64,000 nt of DNA, from the NCBI RefSeq assembly GCF_040545925.1, contig NZ_JBEPMX010000001.1, positions 124,001 to 188,000 on the forward strand, in the 5' to 3' direction. Each line of letters opens with the position of its first letter. The stretch's first letter is position 1. This document shows positions 43,892 through 52,991 of this stretch, piece by piece. The notes below the pieces were generated by a model. It was not told where the DNA came from and did not search any database. It saw only the letters and a list, made by a program, of their open reading frames with translations. The DNA comes from Alkalibacillus flavidus. Its GTDB lineage: Bacteria > Bacillota > Bacilli > Bacillales > Alkalibacillaceae. The translations under genes and the position numbers were made by a program.

Positions 43892-44548
43892 ATGACAAAA
43901 ATTGCTCCATCTATTTTATCTGCTAATTTTGCAACATTAAAAGAAGATATTCAGTCAGTTGAAGCGGGAAGTGATTACATTCATGTTGACGTGATGGATG
44001 GTCATTTCGTGCCGAACATTACGATTGGCCCGATGATTGTTGAAGCGATTCGCCCCGTGACAGACCGACCGCTCGATGTTCATTTAATGATTGAAAACCC
44101 GGAACAGTACATTGATGCGTTCGCTGAAGCGGGAGCGGATATTATCTCTGTTCATCAAGAAGCGTGTCCGCATTTGCATCGTGTGATTCAACAAATTCAA
44201 GCACACGGTGTGAAACCTGGAGTCGTTATTAATCCAGCGACCCCTGTATCAGCGGTCGAGCCCATTTTACAAGATGTTGACCTCGTCTTAGTCATGACGG
44301 TGAACCCTGGTTTTGGTGGCCAATCGTTTATCACGTCGACATTAGGCAAAATTGAAGAGCTCGCTCAATTGAAAGCTGATTATGGATTTGATTTTGAAAT
44401 CGAAGTAGATGGCGGCGTTAAAGCTGAAACAGCACCTGACTGTGTTAAGGCGGGAGCAGACGTGTTAGTCGCTGGTAGTGCCATTTTTAAACAGTCAGAT
44501 CGCCAAGCTGCGATTGAATCCATTCGTTCAAGCATCGAAATATCTTAG
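43892..44548 (+). CDS. rpe: Ribulose-phosphate 3-epimerase
   Basis: Interconverts ribulose 5-phosphate and xylulose 5-phosphate. The 218-residue TIM barrel has APSILSANFATL, HVDVMDGHFVPNITIGP, the LDVHLMIENP strand, VMTVNPGFGGQSF and EVDGGVKAETA. It begins two bases after rsgA stops, sharing the region as its ribosome-binding site (AAAGCCGAGGT). Confidence 0.97.
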   Translation: MTKIAPSILSANFATLKEDIQSVEAGSDYIHVDVMDGHFVPNITIGPMIVEAIRPVTDRPLDVHLMIENPEQYIDAFAEAGADIISVHQEACPHLHRVIQQIQAHGVKPGVVINPATPVSAVEPILQDVDLVLVMTVNPGFGGQSFITSTLGKIEELAQLKADYGFDFEIEVDGGVKAETAPDCVKAGADVLVAGSAIFKQSDRQAAIESIRSSIEIS

Positions 44549-44560
44549 GAGGTCTGTGAT

Positions 44561-45205
44561 ATGCGTGTCATTGCGATTGTTGCAGGAGGACCTGTTGACG
44601 ACATGCCATCTTTTCACCATTACCCTCATATCACAACGTGGATCGGAGTGGATTCAGGTGCCTATAAGCTTAGTCAATCGTTCGACCAATTTGATTATGC
44701 GATTGGCGATTTCGATTCCGTTAATGATGACGAATTGGCTGCGATTCATGAAGCATGCGCGAGTGTTCATACGTATCCATCAGATAAAGATGATACCGAT
44801 TTGGAGTTAGCGATTAAACTCGCGATTTCACTTGATCCTGACCAAGTATTAGTATTTGGCGCTTTAGGCGGACGACGCGATCATGAATGGGTTAACATGT
44901 TCATGTTGCAATCATTTATGCCCCATCACATTGATGCATGGCTCGTTAATAAGCAAAATGAAATCACCTTAAAGCAACCCGGCACATATCATATAGAACG
45001 AGATGATACCTTTCCGTACGTTTCATTTTTAGCGTTAACACGAACGGTTAAAGGCTTGACGTTAGAAGGATTCAAGTATCCATTAAAGGACCAGACGATT
45101 CAAAGCGGGTCGTCATTAACCGTTTCAAATGAATGGAAAGAAAAAATCGGTACTTATTTGTTTACTGACGGCATATTAATAGTGATAAAGAGCCGTGATG
45201 GTTAA
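44561..45205 (+). CDS. thiN: Thiamine pyrophosphokinase
   Basis: Transfers pyrophosphate from ATP to thiamine. The 214-residue product has the catalytic N-terminal domain with GVDSGAYKL, AIGDFDSV, YPSDKDDTDLELAI and GALGGRRDHEW, and a C-terminal beta-sandwich thiamine-binding domain. ATG 44561 follows TAGGAGGTC. The tiny spoVM gene follows. Confidence 0.95.
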   Translation: MRVIAIVAGGPVDDMPSFHHYPHITTWIGVDSGAYKLSQSFDQFDYAIGDFDSVNDDELAAIHEACASVHTYPSDKDDTDLELAIKLAISLDPDQVLVFGALGGRRDHEWVNMFMLQSFMPHHIDAWLVNKQNEITLKQPGTYHIERDDTFPYVSFLALTRTVKGLTLEGFKYPLKDQTIQSGSSLTVSNEWKEKIGTYLFTDGILIVIKSRDG

Positions 45206-45239
45206 GCTGTTTGAAACGTGCTGAGCTAGGAGGGGGAAG

Positions 45240-45320
45240 ATGACGTTTTATACGATTAAATTGCCAAAATTTTTAGGTGGTATCGTGAAGTCGATGATCG
45301 GGGTTGTGAAAAAAGAATAG
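45240..45320 (+). CDS. spoVM: Stage V sporulation protein M, 26 residues
   Basis: Amphipathic peptide that recognises the convex forespore membrane and anchors the SpoIVA spore-coat base. The product is MTFYTIKLPKFLGGIVKSM followed by IGVVKKE, 26 residues, the exact length of B. subtilis SpoVM, with the same FYTIKLPKFLGGIV core and Pro9. The ribosome-binding site AGGAGGGGG is strong, and a bidirectional terminator follows the stop. It is too short for usual ORF cut-offs. Confidence 0.95.
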   Translation: MTFYTIKLPKFLGGIVKSMIGVVKKE

Positions 45321-45328
45321 GACACAAA

Positions 45329-45364
45329 AAAACTCGCTTACATTTAAGTTGTAAGCGAGTTTTT
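45329..45364. terminator. Bidirectional terminator between spoVM and rpmB
   Basis: AAAACTCGCTTAC (45329-45341) pairs with GTAAGCGAGTTTT (45351-45363); A-run on one side and T-run on the other serve the two convergent genes. Confidence 0.9.
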
Positions 45365-45379
45365 ATTCTGTGTTTAGCA

Positions 45380-45568
45380 TTATACGCGCTGAACTTTGCC
45401 AGATTTTAAAGCACGTGCTGATACATAAACTTTTTGTGGTTTACCGTCTACCATGATACGTACTTTTTGAACGTTTGATTTCCATTTACGTTTATTGGAA
45501 TTCATCGCGTGTGAACGGTGGTTACCTGTTGACGTTTTACGTCCAGTAACTTTACATTTACGAGCCAT
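45380..45568 (-). CDS. rpmB: 50S ribosomal protein L28
   Basis: 62-residue ribosomal protein. It starts MARKCKVTGRKTSTGNHRSHAMNSNKR in two runs of family sequence, and ends VYVSARALKSGKVQRV. Only one N-terminal Cys is seen, so this is the non-zinc (C-minus) form. A GTAGGAGGG site lies upstream on the minus strand. Orientation opposite to spoVM and the Asp23 gene matches B. subtilis. Confidence 0.97.
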   Translation of the reverse strand: MARKCKVTGRKTSTGNHRSHAMNSNKRKWKSNVQKVRIMVDGKPQKVYVSARALKSGKVQRV

Positions 45569-45760
45569 TTAAAATCCCTCCTACTTCTGAATCAATCACT
45601 TTTATACTTTATCATATGGTTTCTTTGATTTCAACGATGGAATCAAAGTTTATCAAGTTTATTTCCTTGACACATTATGAAAACGTTGTCATGCCTTTTA
45701 ATCTGTTTGACAATATAGTAAAATAACGATAGTTATCGTCATCAACCAAGGAGGATGGTT

Positions 45761-46120
45761 ATGTCAATAGAATTTAACAATCAATATGGACAAGTATCAA
45801 TTACGAAAGAAGTCGTCTCAACAATTGCTGGTGGCGCAGCAATGGAATGCTATGGTATAGTTGGTATGGCTTCCAAAAAGCAGTTAAAAGACGGCTTATC
45901 GGAAATGTTAGGCAAAGAAAACTTTACGAAAGGTGTCGTTGTACGTCAAGACGATGACGAATTAGCTATTGATATGTACATCATAGTTGGCTACGGAACG
46001 AAGGTTTCTGAAGTCGCGCATAATGTTCAAAACCAAGTGAAATATGCGTTGAAGCGTATGCTCGGTTTGGATGTTGTATCAGTCAATATTTATATTCATG
46101 GCGTTCGTGTAACGACATAG
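45761..46120 (+). CDS. yloU: Asp23/DUF322 family envelope stress protein YloU
   Basis: 119-residue Asp23-family protein; members are abundant cytoplasmic proteins often bound to membrane anchors and linked to envelope stress, with no defined reaction. Family segments VSTIAGGAAMECYGIVGMA, VRQDDDELAIDMYIIV and VNIYIHGVRV are present. ATG 45761 is used because AAGGAGG ends right at the alternative ATG 45755. It pairs with fakA as in other Firmicutes. Confidence 0.93.
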   Translation: MSIEFNNQYGQVSITKEVVSTIAGGAAMECYGIVGMASKKQLKDGLSEMLGKENFTKGVVVRQDDDELAIDMYIIVGYGTKVSEVAHNVQNQVKYALKRMLGLDVVSVNIYIHGVRVTT

Positions 46121-46150
46121 AGGATTGTTGTGGATGAAGGAGGAAATGTT

Positions 46151-47815
46151 GTGTCTAAACATACATTAACAGGTGAACAATTCGCTCACATGGTGTTATT
46201 AGGGGCGAATCATCTATCGAACCAATCGCAAATGATTGATTCATTAAACGTATTCCCTGTACCAGATGGCGATACGGGTACGAATATGAATTTAACAATG
46301 ACATCTGGTGCATCAGAAGTTGAAAAGGTAACTTCTGATCATATAGGTGACGTTGCGAATGCACTTGCGAAAGGATTATTAATGGGAGCACGCGGTAATT
46401 CGGGTGTTATTTTATCTCAATTATTTCGTGGCTTTTCGAAAAGTATTCAAGACAAGGAGTCTGTTACGGTAGCAGACTTGGCTGATGCGTTACAAGCGGG
46501 TGTTGAAACAGCGTATAAAGCTGTTATGAAGCCTGTTGAAGGAACGTTATTAACTGTGGCAAAAGACGCTGGTAACCATGCACAAGAAGTAGCTAAAACG
46601 ACAGATGATTTTGTGGAATTTTTTACGGCAGTACTTGATGAAGCCAAATCTTCACTCGAACGAACGCCTGAGTTATTACCTGTCTTAAAAGAAGTGGGTG
46701 TCGTTGATAGTGGTGGACAAGGTTTAGTAACGGTTTATGAAGGTTTTTTAGCATCACTAAAAGGAGAAGACGTACCACAAACGCAAAGCCAACCATCATT
46801 AGATGAGATGGTGAGTGCTGAACATCATAAAATGCACCAAGATTTCATGGAAACTGAAGATATTGAGTTCGGTTACTGTACCGAGTTTATGGTGAAATTT
46901 GAAGATGATAAATTACAACAAAACCCATTTGATGAAGATGCTTATCGTGAAGAATTAAGTGAGCATGGTGACTCATTGCTTGTTGTAGCAGATGATGAAG
47001 TTGTGAAAGTCCATATTCACGCTGAATATCCAGGCGACGTGATGAGCCTAGGACAAAAATACGGTAGTTTAATCAACATTAAAATTGAAAACATGCGCGA
47101 ACAACATACGTCGATTGTCGGTGAACAGTCGAAAGAGGAAGAAGTGACCCCTAAACAACCGCTTGCGGTCGTAACAGTCGGGATGGGAAGTGGCATTAGA
47201 GAAATGTTTGAAAGCCTTGGTGCTTCTGTCGTTATTGAAGGCGGTCAAACGATGAATCCAAGTACGCAAGATATCGTCGAGGCAGTCACAGAAGCGAACG
47301 CTGACCAAGTGTTGGTTTTACCAAATAATAAAAATATTGTGATGGCCGCAGAACAAGTGAACGACTTAGTCGATGTCGATGTGCAAGTGGTCCCAACGAA
47401 AACGGTGCCACAAGGTATGGGAGCGATGTTAGCTCTTAATTTAGAAGCTAGTTTATCTGATAATGCGGATGCGATGCGTGAAGCGATGCAACATGTGAAA
47501 ACAGGCCAGCTAACGTATGCGGTGCGTGATACACAGATCGACGGTCGTAATATCGAAGAAGGAAACTTCATGGGTATTGTCGATGGAACAATTAGTGCTG
47601 TTAATCGTGACAAACTCGAAGCGATTTATGAACTATTAAATAATCTTATTGATGATGAAGAAGACGAGATTGTGACGATTTTACAAGGTGAAGAAGGTAC
47701 TGACGAAGAAGTCGAACAAATGGAAGCATACATTGAACAACACTTCGAAGAAATCGAAGTCGAAGTACACAAAGGCGAACAACCGATTTATTCCTACATT
47801 TTTTCAGTTGAATAA
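46151..47815 (+). CDS. fakA: Fatty acid kinase catalytic subunit FakA (YloV)
   Basis: ATP-dependent kinase that phosphorylates fatty acids bound to FakB for use in phospholipid synthesis. The 554-residue product has an N-terminal DhaL nucleotide-binding domain (NVFPVPDGDTGTNMN, LLMGARGNSGVILSQ, DSGGQG), a middle domain and a C-terminal DegV-like FakB-binding domain. GTG 46151 follows GAAGGAGG; the longer frame from 46130 contains that site. A terminator follows. Confidence 0.94.
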   Translation: MSKHTLTGEQFAHMVLLGANHLSNQSQMIDSLNVFPVPDGDTGTNMNLTMTSGASEVEKVTSDHIGDVANALAKGLLMGARGNSGVILSQLFRGFSKSIQDKESVTVADLADALQAGVETAYKAVMKPVEGTLLTVAKDAGNHAQEVAKTTDDFVEFFTAVLDEAKSSLERTPELLPVLKEVGVVDSGGQGLVTVYEGFLASLKGEDVPQTQSQPSLDEMVSAEHHKMHQDFMETEDIEFGYCTEFMVKFEDDKLQQNPFDEDAYREELSEHGDSLLVVADDEVVKVHIHAEYPGDVMSLGQKYGSLINIKIENMREQHTSIVGEQSKEEEVTPKQPLAVVTVGMGSGIREMFESLGASVVIEGGQTMNPSTQDIVEAVTEANADQVLVLPNNKNIVMAAEQVNDLVDVDVQVVPTKTVPQGMGAMLALNLEASLSDNADAMREAMQHVKTGQLTYAVRDTQIDGRNIEEGNFMGIVDGTISAVNRDKLEAIYELLNNLIDDEEDEIVTILQGEEGTDEEVEQMEAYIEQHFEEIEVEVHKGEQPIYSYIFSVE

Positions 47816-47820
47816 CAATA

Positions 47821-47866
47821 AAGGTCCGAGCTCGAATGATGTCATACGAGTTCGGACCTTTTGTTT
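47821..47866. terminator. Bidirectional terminator between fakA and the permease gene
   Basis: AAGGTCCGAgCTCG (47821-47834) pairs with CGAGtTCGGACCTT (47847-47860), followed by TTG and TTTT. It separates convergent genes. Confidence 0.88.
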
Positions 47867-49128
47867 TACATCATACCTTTTAAAATAAATTCGATTAAAA
47901 ATAAAATCGAAATGAAAATCATTAATGGATTAAGTTCATGTTTTCGTCCTGAGACGATTTTGACAATTGGATAAGCAATAAATCCAAACGCCATACCATC
48001 CGCAATGCTGTACGTAAACGGAATCATAAACATGATTAGAAATGTCGGGAATGCTTCCGTCATATCATCAATATGAATATGTTTGATCGATTGCATCATT
48101 AACACACCAACGATAATTAAAATCGGACTAATCGCATTTGCTGGTACGAGTGAAATATATGGGATCAAGACAAATGTCGATAGAAATAATACCCCAATGA
48201 CAACACTCGCAAGCCCTGTACGACCTTTTGCCGCGGTGACAGCAGCCGTTTCAGCAGCAGGGATCGTCGGTGATGTTCCTAGAAATCCGCTTAACATTGC
48301 CGTTAGAGCACTACTTTTATTCGCGCGGTGAAATGCTTCGTGTCGGTCAATCATATCGAGTTGACCGTGCAATAACCCCATGCTTTCAAAGATCAACACA
48401 ATCGCAAGAGGTAATACGGCAATCCAAAACGTAGCGCTAATCATGTGGTCAAATGCTGGCATCACAAAGAAATTCGCGATGTTATCAGCGGTGATCGTTG
48501 TCGGTTCTGTATCAAGCGTACCGAACATATAAGCAATACCCGTACCGATTAACATCGTTAACAGGAAGTTGGCTGGTACATTTTTGACAAATAATACAAT
48601 ACCAACGAGTAATGATAATAAACTGACTATAACAAACGGTGATGAAAAGTCTCCGAGTGAAATAATCGAATAGTCACCACTGACGATAAGGCCACCGTTT
48701 TCGAGTCCGATTAAGACGAGGAAAAGTCCAAGCCCGATCGTAATGCCATGCTTAAGTGCATCAGGAATGGCTTGCTTAAACGCTTCGCCAAGCGGGGTGA
48801 TAGCTGTTAATAGAAAGATAGCCCCAGCGACTACAACGACACCTAACCCTTGTTCATAAGAAAAATCGTATTGCTCAACGATTGAATAGGCGAACAGGGC
48901 ATTAACACCCATGCCTGGAATGATAATAATCGGGACACGTCCCCAAATACCGACGAGTAAACAACCGACGGCACTGGCTAAGATCGTCGCAATCATAGCG
49001 TCTTCTCGGTTTATCCCAGCATCATTTAAAATCGCGCTGTTAACGACGACGATGTAAACGGTCGTTAAATAACCGATCAAACCAGCGATCACATCGTTAT
49101 ACCAACGATGGTTTGGCCAATTATTCAT
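47866..49128 (-). CDS. NCS2-type purine permease, AzgA/PbuG-like
   Basis: 420-residue membrane protein with about 12-13 helices. The N-terminus GLIGYLTTVYIVVVNSAIL and the loops IPGMGVNALFAY and TSPTIPAAETAA resemble AzgA-like guanine/hypoxanthine/adenine permeases, a branch distinct from UraA-like pyrP in this window. Substrate is inferred only to purine class. AAGGAG precedes the start. It is not part of the B. subtilis order here: fakA is normally followed directly by sdaAB, so this is an insertion or a lineage-specific gene. It has its own strong promoter and a G-rich leader. Confidence 0.85.
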   Translation of the reverse strand: MNNWPNHRWYNDVIAGLIGYLTTVYIVVVNSAILNDAGINREDAMIATILASAVGCLLVGIWGRVPIIIIPGMGVNALFAYSIVEQYDFSYEQGLGVVVVAGAIFLLTAITPLGEAFKQAIPDALKHGITIGLGLFLVLIGLENGGLIVSGDYSIISLGDFSSPFVIVSLLSLLVGIVLFVKNVPANFLLTMLIGTGIAYMFGTLDTEPTTITADNIANFFVMPAFDHMISATFWIAVLPLAIVLIFESMGLLHGQLDMIDRHEAFHRANKSSALTAMLSGFLGTSPTIPAAETAAVTAAKGRTGLASVVIGVLFLSTFVLIPYISLVPANAISPILIIVGVLMMQSIKHIHIDDMTEAFPTFLIMFMIPFTYSIADGMAFGFIAYPIVKIVSGRKHELNPLMIFISILFLIEFILKGMM

Positions 49129-49148
49129 GACGACTCCTTCTTTTTTTG

Positions 49149-49180
49149 TAAGCCCTCACCCGCCCAGGTCTTAAAAACCC
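49149..49180 (-). promoter_or_regulatory. G-rich hairpin/possible G-quadruplex leader of the purine permease
   Basis: On the minus strand the leader can fold TAAG-a-CCT with AGG-g-CTTA (49149-49173). It also holds four GGG runs (complementary to CCC at 49153-55, 49159-61, 49163-65, 49178-80), so a quadruplex with one 12-base loop could compete. It is too short for a purine riboswitch. Confidence 0.35.
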
Positions 49181-49187
49181 AAAATAC

Positions 49188-49216
49188 ATTATAAGCTTTG
49201 CATTGAAAAATATCAA
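49188..49216 (-). promoter_or_regulatory. SigA promoter of the purine permease
   Basis: Read on the minus strand: TTGATA (49216-49211), exactly 17 bases, then perfect TATAAT (49193-49188). It lies about 60 bases before the start codon. Confidence 0.8.
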
Positions 49217-49246
49217 CTCATGACATGAAGACACGTCGGATAAGTG

Positions 49247-49275
49247 TTGGCTTTTTGTTCAATTAACGATAAAAT
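49247..49275 (+). promoter_or_regulatory. Possible SigA promoter of sdaAB
   Basis: TTGGCT (49247-49252), 17-base spacer, TAAAAT (49270-49275), 35 bases before sdaAB and divergent from the permease promoter. Confidence 0.45.
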
Positions 49276-49309
49276 GGAGGTAATATGAATTTATAAAGGG
49301 GTGTCCGGC

Positions 49310-49972
49310 ATGAAGTTTAGATCGGTGTTCGACATTATCGGACCTGTCATGATTGGGCCGTCCAGCTCACACACAGCAGGTGCTGCTCGAATTGGTAAAA
49401 TGTCACGTGAATTATTTGGTCGCAAACCAGATTGGGCGAAAATTCACTTATATGGTTCTTTTGCCAAAACGTATGAAGGTCATGGAACAGACGTTGCACT
49501 AATTGGTGGTATTTTAGGATTTGATACGTACGATGAACGCATACGCGATGCTAAAACGCTAGCACAAGATGAAAACGTTGACATACAAATCATAGAAGAA
49601 GATGGTTCTAGTGATCATCCGAATACAGCTCGGATTGAATTAGGAGATCAAGATGGTACGTTTGAACTCGTCGGTATTTCAATTGGTGGCGGGAAAGCTG
49701 AGATTACTGAATTAAACGGTTTTGAACTCCGTTTGTCAGGACAGTCGCCAGCTATTTTAGTGATGCATAATGACCGTTTTGGTGCGATTGCTTCAGTGAC
49801 AACCGTTTTAGCTGAATATGAGATTAATATCGGTCATATGGAAGTTGCTCGACGAGAAGAAGGTCAGGAAGCGATGATGATTATCGAAACGGACGAAAAA
49901 ATACCTAACGATGTGATGGAGCAATTAAATGAATGTGATCATATCTTGCAAGTCGTGACGATTTCAGAATAA
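49310..49972 (+). CDS. sdaAB: L-serine dehydratase beta subunit
   Basis: Part of the iron-sulfur enzyme converting L-serine to pyruvate and ammonia. The 220-residue product begins with VFDIIGPVMIGPSSSHTAGAARIG, which forms part of the serine site, and ends with an ACT domain (about 145-220). ATG 49310 is preferred over GTG 49301, which overlaps the AAAGGGGTG ribosome-binding site. sdaAA follows 18 bases on. Confidence 0.95.
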   Translation: MKFRSVFDIIGPVMIGPSSSHTAGAARIGKMSRELFGRKPDWAKIHLYGSFAKTYEGHGTDVALIGGILGFDTYDERIRDAKTLAQDENVDIQIIEEDGSSDHPNTARIELGDQDGTFELVGISIGGGKAEITELNGFELRLSGQSPAILVMHNDRFGAIASVTTVLAEYEINIGHMEVARREEGQEAMMIIETDEKIPNDVMEQLNECDHILQVVTISE

Positions 49973-49990
49973 GGAAGGGGTGGACAGCAC

Positions 49991-50878
49991 ATGATGTTTC
50001 AAAATGTTAGTGAATTAGTGAAACGCGCAGAAGATGATGGGATTCCCATTTCAGAAGTGATGATTCGTCAAGAAGTTGAAGAAACCGATAAACCACGAGA
50101 AGAGATTTTCGCCGAAATGGGTCGTAATTTAGACGTCATGGAAAAATCCGTTGAAGATGGGCTACAAGGTGTAAAATCGACATCAGGCTTAACTGGCGGC
50201 GATGCGGTTTTAATCCAACAATATATGGCAGAACAAGAGTCGTTGTCTGGTAATCTACTTTTAGATGTAGTTAGTAAAGCTGTGGCGACGAATGAAGTGA
50301 ACGCAGCGATGGGAACGATTTGTGCAACGCCAACAGCCGGAAGTGCAGGTTGTGTGCCGGGAGTTTTATTTGGCCTTAAACCGAGGTTAAACCCGACGCG
50401 TGAACAAATGATTCGCTTTTTATTCACATCTGGAGCGTTCGGCCAAGTCGTCGCTAATAACGCATCTATTTCTGGTGCAGCTGGTGGTTGTCAAGCAGAA
50501 GTAGGTTCAGCTGCGGGAATGGCTAGTGCGGCAGCTGTTGAAATGGCGGGTGGTACACCTCAACAATCAGCTGAAGCGATGGCGATTACCCTTAAGAATA
50601 TGTTAGGTCTTGTTTGTGACCCTGTGGCAGGTTTAGTGGAAGTGCCGTGTGTGAAGCGTAATGCGATGGGCTCATCCCAAGCCATTGTATCAGCTGACTT
50701 AGCATTAGCAGGTGTCACGAGTCGAATTCCGACTGATGAAGTAATCGGTGCCATGTTCCGGATTGGTGAAAGCATGTCACCGGCGTTAAAAGAAACAGCT
50801 GAAGGCGGATTAGCCGCAACACCAACTGGCCGTGAATTAGCGAAGAAAGTGTTCGGGCCTGCAATGGGAAGCGAGTGA
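49991..50878 (+). CDS. sdaAA: L-serine dehydratase alpha subunit
   Basis: Catalytic iron-sulfur subunit. The 295-residue product has the cysteines expected to hold the [4Fe-4S] cluster in CATPTAGSAGCVPG and CDPVAGLVEVPC, plus GAAGGCQAEVGSA. ATG 49991 or 49994 both fit the AAGGAAGGGGTGG site. recG begins six bases downstream. Confidence 0.95.
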   Translation: MMFQNVSELVKRAEDDGIPISEVMIRQEVEETDKPREEIFAEMGRNLDVMEKSVEDGLQGVKSTSGLTGGDAVLIQQYMAEQESLSGNLLLDVVSKAVATNEVNAAMGTICATPTAGSAGCVPGVLFGLKPRLNPTREQMIRFLFTSGAFGQVVANNASISGAAGGCQAEVGSAAGMASAAAVEMAGGTPQQSAEAMAITLKNMLGLVCDPVAGLVEVPCVKRNAMGSSQAIVSADLALAGVTSRIPTDEVIGAMFRIGESMSPALKETAEGGLAATPTGRELAKKVFGPAMGSE

Positions 50879-50884
50879 TTTTAA

Positions 50885-52921
50885 GTGTTTTATGAATCAG
50901 TCGATACGATTCCGAGTGTTGGAGATAAAACGAAAGAACAATTAACGATGCTTGATATTGAGAAAGTGGGAGATTTACTCTTCCACTTTCCTTTTCGTTA
51001 TGACTTTTTAGAATTGAAAGATCTTGAAGACTTAGAACATGATGAAGTCGCCACGATTGAAGGGGAAGTCGCTTCACAACCTAATATCTCTTATTTTGGT
51101 AAGAAGAAATCTCGTTTAACTTGTACAATTCAAGTCGGATTAGTCGCTGTGAAGGCTGTCTTTTTTAATCAAGCCTTTTTAAAAGATAAGCTAGTCATGG
51201 GTGAAACCGTGACGTTAACGGGAAAATGGGACATGCATCGTTTGCAACTCACTGTACATAAATTCCATCCGAAGTCATTTGATGAAGCGTCATCAATTGA
51301 ACCTGTCTATCATACAAAAGGCAATCTTAAGATGACTCAGTTGAAGAAGTTTATTCGTTATGCGCTTAAATCTTCGCTTCATGAAGTCGAAGAGATTTTG
51401 CCAGGTGATTACTTAACTGATTATAAATTACCGACTCGACAAGAAGCAGTTCGACAGTTGCATGAACCAGCGAACCAAACGACATTGAAACATGCACGAC
51501 GGCGCTTTATTTTTGAAGAATTATTTCTATTTCAGCTGAAAATGCAATATATTAGAAGAGAAAATAAAGCACAATCGATTGGAACGACGAAAGTATTTGA
51601 CGACGAACGGCTACAATCGTTCATTCAGTCATTACCGTTTCAACTGACAACTAGCCAAGTGAAAGTGTTAGACGATATTTTACATGATTTACGTGATGAA
51701 ACACGCATGAATCGATTACTTCAAGGGGATGTCGGCTCAGGTAAAACGGTTATAGCCGCAATCGCTCTTTATGCCACCGCATTATCTGGACAACAAGGGG
51801 CTTTAATGGTTCCGACTGAAATATTAGCTGAACAACATGAAGCGTCACTTAACGAGTTATTAGGCGAATCACTGCGTATCCGGTTGTTGACAGGGTCGAT
51901 CAAAGGGAAGAAGCGCCAAGCGATTTTAGAAGAAGTCGCAAATGGTGAAGTGGATGTGTTGGTCGGGACGCATGCGCTTATTCAAGACGATACGATCTTT
52001 CATCGACTTGGACTAGTTATTGTTGACGAACAACACCGATTTGGCGTGAAGCAACGAAAAACGTTACGTGACAAAGGGTTAACCCCTGATGTGTTATTTA
52101 TGACAGCGACGCCAATTCCGCGAACGTTATCGATTACATCCTTCGGGGATATGGATGTGTCAGTCATCGATGAAATGCCTGCAGGTCGATTACCTGTTGA
52201 AACGTATTGGGTCAAACACAATATGACAGAGCGCATCCATCAATTTTTAATCGATCAAATCCAACAAGGTGAGCAAGCTTATGTCATTTGTCCTCTCATT
52301 GAAGAATCAGACCAATTAGATATTCAAAATGCGGTTGATATTTTTGAAACATTACGCGATGTTATGCCGGAGTCGATCCAAGTTGGCTTAATGCACGGTC
52401 GTTTAAGTGCGCAAGAAAAAGAAGATTTAATGCGCCAATTTGCCAATAATGAGATTCAACTGCTCGTGTCGACTACCGTGATCGAAGTAGGGGTGAATGT
52501 GCCAAACGCAACGACGATGGTGATTTATGATGCTGAACGATTCGGTCTTGCACAATTGCACCAATTACGCGGACGAGTCGGTCGTGGCAGTCAGCAAAGC
52601 TACTGTGTGTTAATGGCAGACCCGAAAAGTGATAACGGAAAAGAGCGAATGCGCGTGATGACGGAGACGACAGATGGCTTTGAGTTGTCGGAACATGACT
52701 TAAACATTCGCGGACCAGGTGACTTTTTTGGCAAACGTCAAAGTGGTTTACCAGAATTTAAAGTGGCGAATATTGTTGATGATTACCGGGCGTTAGAAGT
52801 TGCAAGACAGGACGCTGTGCGTGTCATGCAAGAAGGACGGTTAGAAAAAGACCCTAATTATGCTAAGCTGAAACACTTGATTGAATCGGATCCGCTAATC
52901 CAAGAACGAATTTTTGATTAA
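50885..52921 (+). CDS. recG: ATP-dependent DNA helicase RecG
   Basis: Branched-DNA translocase that remodels stalled forks and R-loops. The 678-residue product has an N-terminal wedge/OB domain (to about 250), Walker A LLQGDVGSGKTVIA, DEQH in VIVDEQHRFG, TATPIPRTL, the HGRLSAQEKE and QLRGRVGRG motifs, and a C-terminal TRG-like end. The start is GTG 50885 without a strong ribosome-binding site, so coupling to sdaAA is likely. Confidence 0.96.
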   Translation: MFYESVDTIPSVGDKTKEQLTMLDIEKVGDLLFHFPFRYDFLELKDLEDLEHDEVATIEGEVASQPNISYFGKKKSRLTCTIQVGLVAVKAVFFNQAFLKDKLVMGETVTLTGKWDMHRLQLTVHKFHPKSFDEASSIEPVYHTKGNLKMTQLKKFIRYALKSSLHEVEEILPGDYLTDYKLPTRQEAVRQLHEPANQTTLKHARRRFIFEELFLFQLKMQYIRRENKAQSIGTTKVFDDERLQSFIQSLPFQLTTSQVKVLDDILHDLRDETRMNRLLQGDVGSGKTVIAAIALYATALSGQQGALMVPTEILAEQHEASLNELLGESLRIRLLTGSIKGKKRQAILEEVANGEVDVLVGTHALIQDDTIFHRLGLVIVDEQHRFGVKQRKTLRDKGLTPDVLFMTATPIPRTLSITSFGDMDVSVIDEMPAGRLPVETYWVKHNMTERIHQFLIDQIQQGEQAYVICPLIEESDQLDIQNAVDIFETLRDVMPESIQVGLMHGRLSAQEKEDLMRQFANNEIQLLVSTTVIEVGVNVPNATTMVIYDAERFGLAQLHQLRGRVGRGSQQSYCVLMADPKSDNGKERMRVMTETTDGFELSEHDLNIRGPGDFFGKRQSGLPEFKVANIVDDYRALEVARQDAVRVMQEGRLEKDPNYAKLKHLIESDPLIQERIFD

Positions 52922-52924
52922 TGT

Positions 52925-52953
52925 TTGCATCTAACGGTGACGTATTATATATT
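52925..52953 (+). promoter_or_regulatory. SigA promoter of the fapR operon
   Basis: TTGCAT (52925-52930), 17-base spacer, TATATT (52948-52953). The predicted start point falls inside the FapR box. Confidence 0.65.
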
Positions 52954-52956
52954 ACT

Positions 52957-52975
52957 ATTAGGACCTAGTCATAAA
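52957..52975 (+). promoter_or_regulatory. FapR operator
   Basis: ATTAGGACCTAGTCATAAA closely resembles the FapR box of Bacillus (ATTAGTACCTrkTCTTAAT from memory). It sits just downstream of the -10 box, where repressor binding would block transcription unless malonyl-CoA or malonyl-ACP is present. Confidence 0.75.
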
Positions 52976-52991
52976 ACGGATGGTGTATGAC

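Noticed and set aside
45173..45205. Perfect SigE -35-like GCATATT upstream of spoVM
   Set aside because: At the right distance (14-15 bases) there is only a poor -10 match, so a SigE promoter was not called despite the expected biology.
49129..49187. Purine riboswitch before the AzgA/PbuG-like permease
   Set aside because: The leader is only about 50 bases and lacks the three-way junction and conserved loop motifs of purine riboswitches.
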